Notes: generated by a model from the letters alone, not told the origin. Counted from the stretch's first letter, positions 1 through 9,903 are shown. The stretch: 64,000 bases of DNA from Nitrosovibrio sp. Nv4 (GCF_900215485.1 NZ_OCMZ01000001.1:620001-684000), one strand, 5' to 3'. Numbers and translations are program-made.

Positions 1-1778
1 GAGTCCGAGTGTCCCAGGCCGGATTCGCCGTTTTGTCCACGCTGCCTGATGTATCTCACGGCCCAGTCAAGTATGGTCAAAGTCCGCAGTCCCAGGAAGT
101 CGAACTTCACCAGACCAATTTTCTCCACATCATCCTTATCCAGCTGGCTTACAACCGATTCGCCGGAGTCTGTGCAATAGACCGGGCAAAAATCGGTGAT
201 CTTGCCTGACGCAATCAGCACGCCGCCCGCGTGCATGCCCACGTTGCGCGTAAGCCCTTCAAGCCGTTCCGCCAGTTCGAGCAGATTGCGCACCTCTTCT
301 TCCGCTTTTGCGCGCTCATTCAGTTGTGGCTCCTCCTCACGCGCCTTTTTCAGCGTCATACCCAGCTCAAAGGGCACCAGCTTCGCCAACTGGTCGACAA
401 AGTTATAAGGTAGATCCAGCACCCGGCCCACGTCGCGGACCACCGCTTTCGCCGCCATGGTGCCGAAAGTGGCAATTTGCGAAACGCTCTCGGCGCCATA
501 CTTCTGCTTTACGTATTCGATAACGTGCTCGCGTCCGTCCTGACAGAAATCGATATCGAAGTCAGGCATGGAAACGCGCTCCGGATTGAGAAAACGCTCG
601 AAGAGCAGATCGTAACGAAGCGGATCGAGATCCGTAATGCCCAGCGAATAAGCAATGAGCGAACCCGCACCCGAGCCCCGGCCCGGTCCCACAGGCACGC
701 CGTTGTGTTTGGCCCAATTGATAAAATCGGCGACGATCAGAAAATACCCCGCAAACCCCATTTGCACAATGATGTCCGCCTCGAAATCCAGCCGGGCGCG
801 ATACTTGGGTATTTCAGCGTTTCTCTGGAGGGGGTCGGGAAACAGCACATTCATCCGCATTTCCAGACCCGCCTCCGCCTGGTCGCGTAGATAGCGCTCC
901 AGACTCTCATTATTGGGAGTGGGAAATAATGGCAGGCGATTGACGCCTAATTCCAGTGCAAGATTGCAGCGCTTGGAGAGCTCCACGGTATTTGCAAGCG
1001 CCGAGGGTATGTCGGCGAATAATGCCTCCATTTCGACCTGTGTTTTGAAATATTGCTCCTCAGTGCAGCTCTTAGGACGGCGACGATCGCCGAGCACATA
1101 ACCTTCCGCGATGCATACCCGCGCCTCATGTGCGCGGTAGTCTTCTGGATTGAGAAACTGCACGGGTTGCGTGGCAACCACGGGTAACCGCAGGGTGGAA
1201 GCCAGTACTAATGCCCGCTGAACGAGAGCCTCGGTGTTGGCGTGTCCCGCCCGCTGCACTTCAATATAAAAACGGCCAGGAAACAGGTTCCCCCACTCTT
1301 GCGCGAGTATATTCGCCTGAGTCAGGTCGTTTTGTATCAGTGCCACGCCGACATCGCCGAGATTCGCGCCAGACAGGGCAATCAGGCCTTCTGTTCCAAC
1401 CCCCCGTTCTTTTAACCACGCCTTCCTGATTTCCGCTCGCCCACGGTACTGATTTTCGCGGTAGGCGCGGGACAGCAGCCGGCACAACAACAGATAGCCT
1501 GGATATGACTGACATAGCAGCAGGATGCGCGCGGGCTTGTCTCGATCGGTCTCGTTACTGATCCAGACATCGCAGCCGATAATCGGCTTTATGCCCTTCT
1601 CGCGCGCCTCCTGGTAAAACTTGACCAGCCCGAACAGATTGGAAAGATCAGTCAGCGCCAGCGCCGGCATCCCGTCGGCTACCGCTTTTGCCACTGCCTC
1701 GTCGACACGCACGATGCCGTCTACGATGGAATACTCGCTGTGCAGGCGCAGATGAACAAAAGTTGGCGACGTGGGCAT
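1..1778 (-). CDS. dnaE: DNA polymerase III subunit alpha, N-terminal part (runs off left edge)
   Basis: Catalytic subunit of the replicative DNA polymerase. About 592 codons are present from the ATG at 1778 down to the window edge; the rest of this roughly 1150-residue protein lies outside. The N-terminus (MPTSPTFVHLRLHSEYSIVDG) opens the PHP domain with its HLRLHSEYS motif. The palm domain carries the PDFDIDF metal-binding signature near positions 545-567, and GPGRGSGAGSL lies upstream of it. The reading frame is open throughout. The 247 bp upstream, before the end of the yheT-like gene, should hold its promoter. Identification is firm; only the truncation is unavoidable. Confidence 0.97.
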   Translation of the reverse strand, partial: MPTSPTFVHLRLHSEYSIVDGIVRVDEAVAKAVADGMPALALTDLSNLFGLVKFYQEAREKGIKPIIGCDVWISNETDRDKPARILLLCQSYPGYLLLCRLLSRAYRENQYRGRAEIRKAWLKERGVGTEGLIALSGANLGDVGVALIQNDLTQANILAQEWGNLFPGRFYIEVQRAGHANTEALVQRALVLASTLRLPVVATQPVQFLNPEDYRAHEARVCIAEGYVLGDRRRPKSCTEEQYFKTQVEMEALFADIPSALANTVELSKRCNLALELGVNRLPLFPTPNNESLERYLRDQAEAGLEMRMNVLFPDPLQRNAEIPKYRARLDFEADIIVQMGFAGYFLIVADFINWAKHNGVPVGPGRGSGAGSLIAYSLGITDLDPLRYDLLFERFLNPERVSMPDFDIDFCQDGREHVIEYVKQKYGAESVSQIATFGTMAAKAVVRDVGRVLDLPYNFVDQLAKLVPFELGMTLKKAREEEPQLNERAKAEEEVRNLLELAERLEGLTRNVGMHAGGVLIASGKITDFCPVYCTDSGESVVSQLDKDDVEKIGLVKFDFLGLRTLTILDWAVRYIRQRGQNGESGLGHSD

Positions 1779-2025
1779 GTTTGTTGCAAGATTGGTGCGA
1801 GGTGGGGGAATTCAGTATTTCGCTGGAATCAGACCGATTCCAATTCGTGAGCCTACGGGCTCAAATTCTATCCGGCTTTAACGCTGTCCCAATTTTACCA
1901 CCAATTGAAAGCAGCGAAGATCCTCCTGCCCATCCCGAGTCTACCCATATTGCATCCACAAAAGCGTTATATGTAGCAACATTGGCAACATCGCATAGGC
2001 GACTTCGAGAAGCAGTTGTTCCATC

Positions 2026-3069
2026 TCAAGAAACTTGGAGCGTATGCAGCGCGTCTGTCGACTGCGGCGCAGCTCGCCCCCCTAGTTCACCGAAAAAACC
2101 GACAATTCTTTCCGGTAGCCACGTCAGTCTGCCGGGAAACGGTGAATTCAGAAATCCCACATGCCCTCCTTGTTCCGGAAATTCCAGAATGACCGCGGAA
2201 GAAACATCCGCCGGTCCAGGTAATGCCAGGGCTGGCATGAAAGGGTCATTGAGCGCATTGATGACGAGAGTAGGCACTTCGATATGCTTGAGCCACGGCT
2301 TGCTGCTGGATTGTTGCCAGTAATCCTCGGTATCGCGAAAGCCATGCAGCGGCGCGGTCACCAGATTGTCGAACTCATATAGCGTTGTGCATGCGGCTAC
2401 CGCGGCCCAATCGAACAGCCCTGGGAAAAGATCAAGTTTTCCCAGCGCCTTGCGCTTCAGCGTATCGAGAAAATGACGTGTATAGAGCAGATTGAAACCA
2501 GAACCCAGCGCCTTTCCCGCCGCCGCCAAATCCAGGGGCACGGAAACCGTTACAGCGCCATCGAGCAGCTGATAGGCCTGCCTGCCTCGCTCACCGAGCC
2601 ATTTCAACAATGCGTTACCCCCAAGTGATACCCCAACCGCATAGAGCGGCACGTTGAAACCCTGTCGTTTGTTTTCCCGGCCTAGTCGCCGAAGCACCCA
2701 ATCGATCTCTGCGGAATCACCGGCATGATACGCGCGCGGCAGCCGGTTAGGCGTTCCCGAACAGCCGCGAAAATGCACTACCGCTCCGCGCCAGCCCAAC
2801 TCGCTTAGCAGGGTCATCATGCTTACTACATAGTGACTGCATGAGCCACCCTCAAGTCCGTGAAACAGCACCACGAGTGGTGCATCCGGGGCATTATCCA
2901 GCCAATCGATATCGATGAAATCTCCATCGTCAAGTTCCCACCGTTCACGGCGATACGGGATCGCAGGGCGGGCAAGCAGATAAGGATAAATCGTTTGTGC
3001 ATGTCCGCCACGCAACCAGGTTGGGGCGACATAGGGTTTGGCGGATAGAAAGGAATGAGAGATTTTCAC
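2026..3069 (-). CDS. YheT-family alpha/beta hydrolase
   Basis: A 347-residue cytoplasmic alpha/beta hydrolase of the YheT/UPF0017 (EMBEP) type, probably an esterase of unknown substrate. Visible hallmarks are the family opening WLRGGHAQTIYP (about residues 19-30), HGLEGGSCSHY as oxyanion region (70-80), the nucleophile elbow GVSLGGN with Ser148, an LNDPFMP segment carrying the acid, and a GGHVGF histidine near the C-terminus. The start is GTG at 3069; the overlapping ATG two bases upstream runs straight into TGA, so it cannot be used. The gene lies upstream of dnaE on the same strand, separated by 247 bp. The family call is firm; the reaction is unknown. Confidence 0.9.
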   Translation of the reverse strand: MKISHSFLSAKPYVAPTWLRGGHAQTIYPYLLARPAIPYRRERWELDDGDFIDIDWLDNAPDAPLVVLFHGLEGGSCSHYVVSMMTLLSELGWRGAVVHFRGCSGTPNRLPRAYHAGDSAEIDWVLRRLGRENKRQGFNVPLYAVGVSLGGNALLKWLGERGRQAYQLLDGAVTVSVPLDLAAAGKALGSGFNLLYTRHFLDTLKRKALGKLDLFPGLFDWAAVAACTTLYEFDNLVTAPLHGFRDTEDYWQQSSSKPWLKHIEVPTLVINALNDPFMPALALPGPADVSSAVILEFPEQGGHVGFLNSPFPGRLTWLPERIVGFFGELGGRAAPQSTDALHTLQVS

Positions 3070-3647
3070 ATCAAGTCTGGTAAGCCATATCAGGTTTAAG
3101 CTGGAACAGGCGGTTAGAGTTTCAAAAATGTCTTCTTAACTCAGTCATTCCAAATATAGCAATAAAAAAACAACCTGGTCCACATCAAATAACGATCTCC
3201 CGGCTGTAATCGATTTATTTGTTCTGTATCCGGTGTTTATTCCACCATCTCATGCGCGGAATACAACCAAACTCGTCTGGACCGTAGCGATGCTTGTGAC
3301 TGGCAGCACGGGCAATGACCTTCTGCTACCTCCGACAAAAGTCATTATTTCCAATAAGCGCAAGCCAGCATTGCTGATGCCGCCGGTACTTACGATACTA
3401 ATGAGTTCTATTCTTGTCTTTACAACGCGCCCGACACAAGATTGCCCGTTGAATTACATACTATAATGGATATGTTTCCGGCTGACATCACAGCAGGCGA
3501 CACACCGAAAGACGTCCTTCCGAGCAAGGGAAACGATTCGTCCGACAACTCAGTTGAGCCCGAGCTGACGTACTTCCAGCTGTTGTACTGATTCCGATTC
3601 CGGTAGTCATTGGCTACGATGGAACTCAATATTTTTCAGGTGCGATC
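3070..3647. other. gene-poor divergent interval
   Basis: This stretch separates the minus-strand hydrolase from the plus-strand small secreted protein and must contain both promoters. The short ORFs in it (for example 3233-3466 on plus and 3420-3629 on minus) have no ribosome binding site, no protein-like composition and no recognisable domain. A 42-codon ORF begins with ATG at 3467, and a protein-like run in another frame leads directly into the gene at 3648. This could be decayed coding sequence, but I cannot support a gene. Confidence 0.4.
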
Positions 3648-3980
3648 ATGAGAATGAAGTGGTTTTTACTTATGTTTTTCATTGCCTTTTCAAGCCCCGG
3701 TGTTGCAGCTGAAGAGGATTATAAACTATGCAATATAGGCGGGTATTTTTCCGGGACCAACGATAAATTTCTAAGCGGATTAGCCGCGCATATCGCGCAA
3801 AAGAAAAATATTTTCGGCGATCCCATATGTAATGCCGCATGGGATAACGCTTATAGAATTGGAGAGGAACTGGCTAAAACCGGAAAGATTAAAGTACAAG
3901 CAGAGCGGGAAATTATTCAACAGGCTGCCGCATTCAGTACAAAGGTATACGATGCGATCAGCTCCCGTATCAATTTCTAG
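3648..3980 (+). CDS. small secreted hypothetical protein
   Basis: A 110-residue protein with a clear Sec signal peptide (positively charged MRMK, a hydrophobic stretch to about residue 20, cleavage expected after GVAA). The mature part is about 88 residues with two cysteines (KLCNIGG and DPICNAAW) that could form a disulfide in the periplasm, and it is predicted to be mainly helical. A good ribosome binding site (AGGTG, spaced 5-6 bases) precedes the ATG. I do not recognise the family. Size, export signal and paired cysteines resemble small periplasmic immunity or inhibitor proteins in general, but no specific motif supports that. The next gene is the SUMF1-fold protein 87 bp downstream, also exported. 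Confidence 0.6.
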   Translation: MRMKWFLLMFFIAFSSPGVAAEEDYKLCNIGGYFSGTNDKFLSGLAAHIAQKKNIFGDPICNAAWDNAYRIGEELAKTGKIKVQAEREIIQQAAAFSTKVYDAISSRINF

Positions 3981-4067
3981 AGTTCGTGCAGGAGCGATTA
4001 CGCCCTTGTCTTTTAATTCACTTCCTTCGGCCTAAAGCGGCACAACGGAAGAAACCGCAAATTCAGC

Positions 4068-5072
4068 ATGCAGGCACGGGCACCACTTTTATTTTTAGCC
4101 TTGTTGATGATCTCGCCCGCATGCTCGGCCGTGCCAGCAAGAAAATCTCCAAAAGTGATCGAGAACTCAATTGGGATGAAACTTGTTCTGGTTCCGGCAG
4201 GCGATTTCGAAATGGGAAGTGAAGAGCCGGCTGAAACCCTTGCCATTGCGTATCCGCAATACGAGCTATCTCGTTTTCTAGCGCTTCGGGATGAAGTGCC
4301 GGTACATAAGGTCCGTATTACCCGGTCATTTTACCTGCAGCAGTACGAGGTGACAGTCGATCAATTCATGCAATTCCTGAAGGCTTCGGGTTATACGCCT
4401 GAGTCAGTGGCTGACGGTACAGGTGGCTATGGCTACAACGCGCGTCACGTAGCGGAGAAATCGGAGCGGGGGGACGCTTTCGAGGGGCGAGATCCGAAAT
4501 ACTCCTGGCGCAACCCGGGCTTTAAACAGGAGAGCGATCATCCAGTAGTAAACGTTACCTGGAATGATGCGGTGGCAATGAGCAGATGGCTCAGCGACAA
4601 GGAAGGTAGACGATATCGCCTGCCTACCGAGGCGGAGTGGGAATACGCTGCACGCGCTGGGACGCAAACCCGATACCACAGCAGCAATGATCCTCGGTCA
4701 TTGCTAAAGATAGCAAACACATTCGATGCGGATGCGCGGGTAAATTGGCCTCAATGGACTGACTATGCAATCGCAGGCCATGACGGTTTTGCATTCACGG
4801 CGCCGGTCGGCAGCTATATGCCAAACGGACTGGGCCTCTATGACATGCACGGCAATGTCTGGGAGTGGTGTTCAGATTGGTATGGCGAGAATTACTACGC
4901 GAAGTCGCCGCGCGATGACCCTCCTGGCCCCGCGTCAGGAATAGTGCGCGTTCGCCGTGGGGGTTCCTGGCACACATGGGCACTCTACGCGCGGTCGTCA
5001 TACCGCAACTGGAACACCCCGGAGACCCGCTATCCGCTTGTCGGCTTCAGGCTTTTATTAGAAATTGATTAG
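4068..5072 (+). CDS. exported SUMF1/FGE-fold protein without the catalytic cysteines
   Basis: A 334-residue protein of the formylglycine-generating-enzyme (SUMF1, C-type-lectin-like) superfamily. After a signal peptide (residues 1-21, ending near SPACSA; the cysteine does not sit in a good lipobox) the domain runs from GMKLVLVPAGDFEMGS to the C-terminus. Family marks are EVTVDQFMQF, HPVVNVTWNDA, YRLPTEAEWEYAARAG, GLYDMHGNVWEWCSDWY and RVRRGGSW...SSYRN. The redox cysteine pair of true FGE is absent: the segment after RRGGSW reads HTWALYARSSYRN with no Cys. It is therefore unlikely to oxidise sulfatase cysteines and more likely a binding or structural SUMF1 protein, as in many bacterial paralogues. 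It may be co-transcribed with the small secreted protein upstream. Confidence 0.85.
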   Translation: MQARAPLLFLALLMISPACSAVPARKSPKVIENSIGMKLVLVPAGDFEMGSEEPAETLAIAYPQYELSRFLALRDEVPVHKVRITRSFYLQQYEVTVDQFMQFLKASGYTPESVADGTGGYGYNARHVAEKSERGDAFEGRDPKYSWRNPGFKQESDHPVVNVTWNDAVAMSRWLSDKEGRRYRLPTEAEWEYAARAGTQTRYHSSNDPRSLLKIANTFDADARVNWPQWTDYAIAGHDGFAFTAPVGSYMPNGLGLYDMHGNVWEWCSDWYGENYYAKSPRDDPPGPASGIVRVRRGGSWHTWALYARSSYRNWNTPETRYPLVGFRLLLEID

Positions 5073-5262
5073 CGTGAAGTGGGCAGCGACAGAATTTCGG
5101 GTCTGAATTACCCGTGCCGAATATGCTTTCGGTTGCGCCGACCAGTCCATCATTGCTTACCATCGTTTCCAGAAAGCGCCGATATAACGGGATTTTCGCA
5201 AGCGAGGGATAAAGGTCTGGTCTAGTCGAAAGACAAGCTTTCGCTCTTGACTTGTTGAATAC

Positions 5263-5338
5263 TGGTAGGCCGTGCGAGATTCGAACTCGCGACCAACGGA
5301 TTAAAAGTCCGCTGCTCTACCGGCTGAGCTAACGACCC
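5263..5338 (-). tRNA. tRNA-Lys (anticodon TTT)
   Basis: A 76-nt tRNA read on the minus strand with 5' end at 5338. The acceptor stem is GGGTCGT paired with ACGGCCT, allowing G-U pairs. The D-arm contains TAGCTCAGCCGGTAGAGC, the anticodon loop is CTTTTAA (anticodon TTT, lysine), the T-loop is GTTCGAATC, and the CCA end is genome-encoded. All four arms fold. It stands alone, between the SUMF1-fold gene and thiO, behind its own promoter. Confidence 0.97.
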
Positions 5339-5359
5339 AATGATATCCAAGGGACGTGC

Positions 5360-5388
5360 ATTATACCGGCTCGCCCCTCCGATATAAA
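5360..5388 (-). promoter_or_regulatory. promoter of tRNA-Lys
   Basis: On the minus strand a perfect TATAAT -10 element (positions 5365-5360, in the context GGTATAATG) lies about 22 bases before the mature tRNA 5' end. A weak -35-like TTTATA sits 17 bases upstream. GC-rich bases follow the -10, as expected for a stringently controlled tRNA promoter. Confidence 0.6.
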
Positions 5389-5484
5389 GTTTTTTGGACG
5401 ACGCTTGCCTGTTGTCGCAATTGCCTCTGCTGAACCAGTTTTGCCGCAATATTTGCTTTAAACTGCCTCCATGCGGGAGACTGA

Positions 5485-6615
5485 TTGTTGAGCAGCGACG
5501 TTATCATCATTGGAGGCGGAATTGCCGGGCTTGCAACGGCGTACGAATTGTTGCGGCTGGGTGCGACTGTTACCCTGCTGGAGCGCAATTGCTGCGGTAA
5601 GGAAGCCTCCTGGGCAGGCGCCGGCATACTGTCACCGCTGTTGCCGTGGGACTATTCCGATCCGGTAACGCAGTTGACCCAATTGAGCAATGGGCTGTTT
5701 CCGCAATTTATCGAAACGCTGCGGAAGGAAACCGGTATCGATCCGGAGTATCAGGCCAGCGGCATGCTGGTACTGACGGGTCCTTCTGCCAGGCAGGGCG
5801 CGGAACCACGGGAAAAGATCGAAGATGGACTCGACCGGGTTGCGGAAGCATGGTGCGCACACCACATGTTTCCTTTTAAAAGGGTTCGCTCTCGCGAAAT
5901 CGCGCCGGTACTTGCACGCGATGAAGCGGCGCTTTGGCTCCCGGAGGTCTGCCAGGTGCGTAACCCCCGCTTGTTGCGGTCGCTCATAAAGGCTGTGAAG
6001 CGATCTGGAGGTGCAATAGTTGAAAACGCTGAAGTCTCGAGTTGGAAGATCGAGCGAGGGCAAGTCCAATCTATTAGTACGAGCCGGGGTGAGGAGTACA
6101 CCGCAGCCAGTTACATCGCTACCGCCGGTGCATGGAGCCGTCAGCTTCTTGGCGAACATGCGCTAAAGCTCGATATCCGGCCAGTCCAGGGCCAGATTCT
6201 CCTGTTCAAGGCACAACCCGGTCTACTCCAGGTGATAGTGCTACAGGAGCAGGACAATTTTTATCTGATACCCCGTCGAGACGGACATATTCTTGCCGGC
6301 AGCACCCTGGAGGAAACCGGTTTCGAAAATCGTACGACTGCTCAAGCGCGGACAGCGTTGTTGTCCAGAGCCCATGCGCTGGTGCCTGCATTGAGTGAAG
6401 AAATTCTCGCTGGCCAGTGGGGCGGGTTGCGTCCAGCTTCGCCTGATAACATCCCCATTATCGATCGCCACCCCGAAATCCCCAATCTTTATCTCAACAG
6501 TGGCCATTATCGTTACGGTGTTACCATGGCGCCGGCCAGCGCACGGCTTATATCCAATATGATCCTGGACAAGCCTCAGCCACTGGACACTACGCCCTAT
6601 CGATGGCCGGCATGA
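5485..6615 (+). CDS. thiO: glycine oxidase ThiO
   Basis: FAD-dependent glycine oxidase (376 residues) that makes dehydroglycine for the thiazole part of thiamine. The N-terminal dinucleotide-binding motif is VIIIGGGIAGLATAYELLRLG (residues 6-26), followed by ERNCCGKEASWAGAGIL, a typical DAO-fold flavin contact. The C-terminal part has GLRPASPDNIPIIDRHP and NSGHYRYGVTMAPAS, as in other ThiO proteins. The start is TTG at 5485 with GGGAG six bases upstream; the upstream ATG at 5471 is out of frame and quickly stops. No other thi gene is adjacent. A general D-amino-acid oxidase is the alternative. Confidence 0.88.
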   Translation: MLSSDVIIIGGGIAGLATAYELLRLGATVTLLERNCCGKEASWAGAGILSPLLPWDYSDPVTQLTQLSNGLFPQFIETLRKETGIDPEYQASGMLVLTGPSARQGAEPREKIEDGLDRVAEAWCAHHMFPFKRVRSREIAPVLARDEAALWLPEVCQVRNPRLLRSLIKAVKRSGGAIVENAEVSSWKIERGQVQSISTSRGEEYTAASYIATAGAWSRQLLGEHALKLDIRPVQGQILLFKAQPGLLQVIVLQEQDNFYLIPRRDGHILAGSTLEETGFENRTTAQARTALLSRAHALVPALSEEILAGQWGGLRPASPDNIPIIDRHPEIPNLYLNSGHYRYGVTMAPASARLISNMILDKPQPLDTTPYRWPA

Positions 6616-6746
6616 TGCCTGCGCTTCAAGTCTCCTGCGCGGACAGTGCCGTTTTCCGTCGAGTCCACACCCGCCTCGCTTTATCCGCAGGATGCGGGAT
6701 GATAACATTGCACCACTTCAACACAGGGAAATAGGGCATACGCATT

Positions 6747-7469
6747 ATGGCTGGTCACAGCAAGTGGGCTAATATCAAGCACAAGAAAGCCGCTCAGGAC
6801 GCGCGGCGCGGAAAGATTTTCACCCGGCTCATCAAGGAAATTACCGTCGCCGCGAGGCTTGGCGGAGGCGATCCCAATAGCAACCCGCGGTTGCGTCTGG
6901 CTGTCGACAAGGCGTACGAGCAGAACATGCCCAAGGACAACGTCGAGCGAGCGATCAAGCGTGGCAGCGGCGATCTTGAGGGTGTGAATTATGAAGAAAT
7001 ACGTTACGAAGGTTATGGCATCGCTGGCGCAGCCGTATTGGTCGATTGCATGACCGACAATCGCGTGCGTACCGTTGCGGATGTACGCCACGCTTTTACC
7101 AAGTACGGCGGCAATCTCGGTACTGACGGCTCGGTCGCGTTCCTGTTCAAGCATTGCGGGCAGTTGCTTTTTGCTCCTGGCACCGATGAAGACAAGCTGA
7201 TGGAGATGGCGCTGGAAGCCGGCGCGGAGGATATCCTGAGCAATGATGACGGCAGCCTGGAAGTCGTTACCGCTCCATATGAATTTGTCGCGGTCAGGGA
7301 AGCGCTGGACAAAGCCGGATTCAAGGCAGAGCTAGCCGAAGTCACGATGAAGCCGGTCAATGAAACCGAACTGGCCGGCGATGATTCGGCGAGAATGCAG
7401 AAATTGCTGGATGCGCTGGAAAATATAGACGACGTACAAGAAGTCTACACGACCGCAGTGATGGACTGA
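6747..7469 (+). CDS. yebC: YebC/PmpR-family protein
   Basis: A 240-residue YebC/PmpR-family protein, conserved next to ruvC in many proteobacteria. Members have been described both as transcriptional regulators and as helpers that relieve ribosome stalling. The signature [23 protein letters not shown] opens the protein (residues 1-23). Full-length family match with conserved [11 protein letters not shown] in the middle and [13 protein letters not shown] at the end. It leads a yebC-ruvC-ruvA-ruvB cluster; ruvC begins about 31 bp after its stop. Confidence 0.95.
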   Translation: MAGHSKWANIKHKKAAQDARRGKIFTRLIKEITVAARLGGGDPNSNPRLRLAVDKAYEQNMPKDNVERAIKRGSGDLEGVNYEEIRYEGYGIAGAAVLVDCMTDNRVRTVADVRHAFTKYGGNLGTDGSVAFLFKHCGQLLFAPGTDEDKLMEMALEAGAEDILSNDDGSLEVVTAPYEFVAVREALDKAGFKAELAEVTMKPVNETELAGDDSARMQKLLDALENIDDVQEVYTTAVMD

Positions 7470-7500
7470 ATAGCTTTTATCCGGCAGGAAAGGTAAAAAA

Positions 7501-8019
7501 ATCCGTATCCTTGGTATAGACCCTGGCTTGCGCATTACCGGTTTCGGGGTCATCGATAAGACTGGCGGCAGGCTGGTGTACGTTAGCAGCGGTTGTATCA
7601 AAACACTGGACGGCGAACTGCCGTCGCGCCTGAAGTCCATCATGGATCATCTCAACGAAGTCATTGCGGAACACCGGCCCGATCAGGTCGCGGTGGAGCA
7701 AGTGTTCGTCAATATCAATCCAAAGTCCACCCTGATGCTTGGACAGGCGCGCGGCGCGGCGATTTGCACGGCGGTACTGAACAATCTCGTGGTTGCCGAA
7801 TATACGGCACTACAGGTCAAGCAAGCGGTGGTCGGCAAAGGGCATGCGAAAAAAGAGCAGGTTCAGGAAATGGTGAAACGGCTGTTGCAGCTTGACGGAA
7901 GCCCCGGCGCGGACGCGGCGGACGCCCTCGCGTGCGCCATTTGTCATGCGCACGGCGGGCTGGGGCTGGGCGGAGTTTCGACAGCGGGATACCGCATGAA
8001 GCGGGGACGTCTCGTATGA
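7501..8019 (+). CDS. ruvC: Holliday junction resolvase RuvC, non-canonical start
   Basis: Endonuclease that cuts Holliday junctions with RuvAB. All four acidic catalytic residues are visible: Asp in ILGIDPGL near the N-terminus, Glu in VAVEQVFVN, and two Asp in [16 protein letters not shown]. The frame opens after TAG at 7471, and no ATG, GTG or TTG occurs before the first catalytic Asp; the earliest such codon is TTG at 7528, which would delete it. The best start is ATC at 7501, seven bases after a strong AGGAAAGG, giving a normal N-terminus and 172 residues. The last codons overlap ruvA by ATGA. Either ATC initiates or a base has been lost near the A7 run at 7495-7501. Confidence 0.85.
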   Translation: MRILGIDPGLRITGFGVIDKTGGRLVYVSSGCIKTLDGELPSRLKSIMDHLNEVIAEHRPDQVAVEQVFVNINPKSTLMLGQARGAAICTAVLNNLVVAEYTALQVKQAVVGKGHAKKEQVQEMVKRLLQLDGSPGADAADALACAICHAHGGLGLGGVSTAGYRMKRGRLV

Positions 8020-8609
8020 TCGGCCGAATAACCGGTCTGCTGCTGGAAAAATTGCCACCGCTCGTGCTGGTTGATGTACAGGGCGTCGGCTATGAGATCG
8101 ATGTGCCGATGAGTACGTTCTACAATCTGCCGGGCATCGGTGCGCAAGTCACGCTCCATACTCACCTTGTCGTGCGTGAAGACGTGCACCTGCTTTTCGG
8201 TTTTGGCACCGAACCGGAGCGGCAAGCTTTCCGCCAGCTCGTGAAAATTTCCGGCGTCGGTGCACGAACCGCTCTGGCCTTGCTGTCTGGTTTGAGCGTA
8301 TCCGATTTGCATCACGCGATCGCGGCACAGGACAGCGGGCGGCTAATCAAGATCCCCGGTATCGGCAAAAAAACCGCGGAACGTTTACTGCTGGAATTGC
8401 GCGATAAGCTGGATGCCGGCATGACCGGGGCAACAGGCGCTACGGGGAGCGTCCGTTCGTCGGCAAGCGGGAGTGACGTGCTTAATGCCCTATTGTCTCT
8501 AGGGTATAATGAACGGGAGGCTAATTGGGCAATTCGCCAGTTATCCGCAGATTTTCCCGTTTCCGACGGCATACGGCAGGCATTGAAACTCTTGTCAAAA
8601 GACAAGTAG
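8016..8609 (+). CDS. ruvA: Holliday junction branch migration protein RuvA
   Basis: A 197-residue junction-binding subunit of the RuvAB motor. It begins [28 protein letters not shown] (family-typical OB fold). The central tandem helix-hairpin-helix DNA-binding motifs are [15 protein letters not shown] and [18 protein letters not shown] flexible Gly/Ser/Thr linker follows, then the C-terminal RuvB-contacting domain ([20 protein letters not shown]). The ATG at 8016 overlaps the ruvC stop as ATGA, indicating translational coupling. Length is normal. Confidence 0.96.
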   Translation: MIGRITGLLLEKLPPLVLVDVQGVGYEIDVPMSTFYNLPGIGAQVTLHTHLVVREDVHLLFGFGTEPERQAFRQLVKISGVGARTALALLSGLSVSDLHHAIAAQDSGRLIKIPGIGKKTAERLLLELRDKLDAGMTGATGATGSVRSSASGSDVLNALLSLGYNEREANWAIRQLSADFPVSDGIRQALKLLSKDK

Positions 8610-8698
8610 CCATCGTTTTACGTAGACTAAAGCTTGCCCCCGCCCAGGCACATATTTACCGACTACACAATCCCTCGGATGTGCTTTGATGACTGAGA

Positions 8699-9742
8699 AT
8701 GATTGAAACCGATCGATTAATTACCTCCGCGCCGGTATCCCTCAAGGAAGAGGATCTGGAGCGGGCGCTGCGCCCGAAGCATCTGGGTGAATACGTCGGC
8801 CAGGAAAAAATCCGGGGACAGTTGCAGATATTCATCGAGGCGGCAAGAAGGCGCGGGGAAGCGCTCGACCATGTGCTGCTGTTCGGTCCGCCCGGATTGG
8901 GCAAAACCACTCTTGCTCACATTATTGCCCGGGAGATGGGCGTGAATCTGCGCCAGACTTCCGGTCCCGTGCTTGAGCGTCCGGGCGATCTGGCTGCCCT
9001 GTTGACCAATCTCGAACCCAACGACGTGCTGTTCATAGACGAAATCCATCGTCTTTCACCGATAGTGGAGGAAATACTCTACCCCGCGCTGGAGGATTAC
9101 CAGCTTGACATCATGATCGGTGAAGGTCCCGCAGCCCGCTCCGTCAAGCTCGATTTGCCGCCCTTCACCCTCGTGGGCGCCACTACCCGAGCGGGTATGC
9201 TGACCAACCCTCTCCGCGATCGTTTCGGCATCATTTCCCGTCTCGAATTCTATTCGGTGGAAGAGTTGACCAAAATCGTGACACGCTCCGCGGCCTTGCT
9301 GAATGCGGAAATCTCTACTGATGGAGCGACAGAAATTGCCCGCCGCTCTCGCGGCACGCCGCGCATCGTCAATCGCCTGCTGCGGCGGGTGCGTGATTTC
9401 GCGGAAGTCAAGGCCGACGGCTGCATTACCCGGCCGGTGGCCGATGCGGCATTGATCATGCTGGACGTGGATATTATCGGCCTCGATGTGATGGACAGAA
9501 AATTGCTCCTTGCCGTCATGGAAAAATTCGGTGGCGGCCCGGTAGGTGTCGACAATCTCGCCGCCGCCATCAGCGAGGAGCGAGGCACCATAGAAGATGT
9601 GCTGGAGCCCTACCTGATCCAGCAAGGCTACATGAAGCGCACGCCGCGCGGCCGCATGGCCACGTCCATTGCCTATCAGCATTTTGGCCTCGCGCTGCCA
9701 AAGAACGGATTGAGCGGCGGATTGTGGGGGGATGACTTGTAG
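8699..9742 (+). CDS. ruvB: Holliday junction DNA helicase RuvB
   Basis: A 347-residue AAA+ ATPase that drives branch migration. Walker A is [13 protein letters not shown] (about residues 62-74), Walker B is [10 protein letters not shown], sensor 1 is LVGATTRAG, the arginine finger region is NPLRDRFG, and the C-terminal winged helix contains [10 protein letters not shown] and [16 protein letters not shown]. It lies 89 bp after ruvA, so the operon may have a short leader here. The following 160 bp to ybgC carries no evident gene. Confidence 0.97.
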   Translation: MIETDRLITSAPVSLKEEDLERALRPKHLGEYVGQEKIRGQLQIFIEAARRRGEALDHVLLFGPPGLGKTTLAHIIAREMGVNLRQTSGPVLERPGDLAALLTNLEPNDVLFIDEIHRLSPIVEEILYPALEDYQLDIMIGEGPAARSVKLDLPPFTLVGATTRAGMLTNPLRDRFGIISRLEFYSVEELTKIVTRSAALLNAEISTDGATEIARRSRGTPRIVNRLLRRVRDFAEVKADGCITRPVADAALIMLDVDIIGLDVMDRKLLLAVMEKFGGGPVGVDNLAAAISEERGTIEDVLEPYLIQQGYMKRTPRGRMATSIAYQHFGLALPKNGLSGGLWGDDL

Positions 9743-9903
9743 CCATACCGATGCGGGTCAGGGCAACCCATGTCGGTAATTCGTTCTACCGCTCGACCAA
9801 GTGCTAGTACTGTCGCCTTGCCGTTGAAAAACTTCATACGATAGACCTGTGCTATTTAACAAGGCGGAGCTATTCATTGCTTGGCCTGGCGTAAATTAAA
9901 TAT

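Noticed and set aside
4068-5072. True formylglycine-generating enzyme
   Set aside because: The redox cysteine pair is missing and no sulfatase gene is nearby.
9056-9682. 208-codon ORF on the minus strand
   Set aside because: Antisense to ruvB; composition is that of a reverse-frame shadow.
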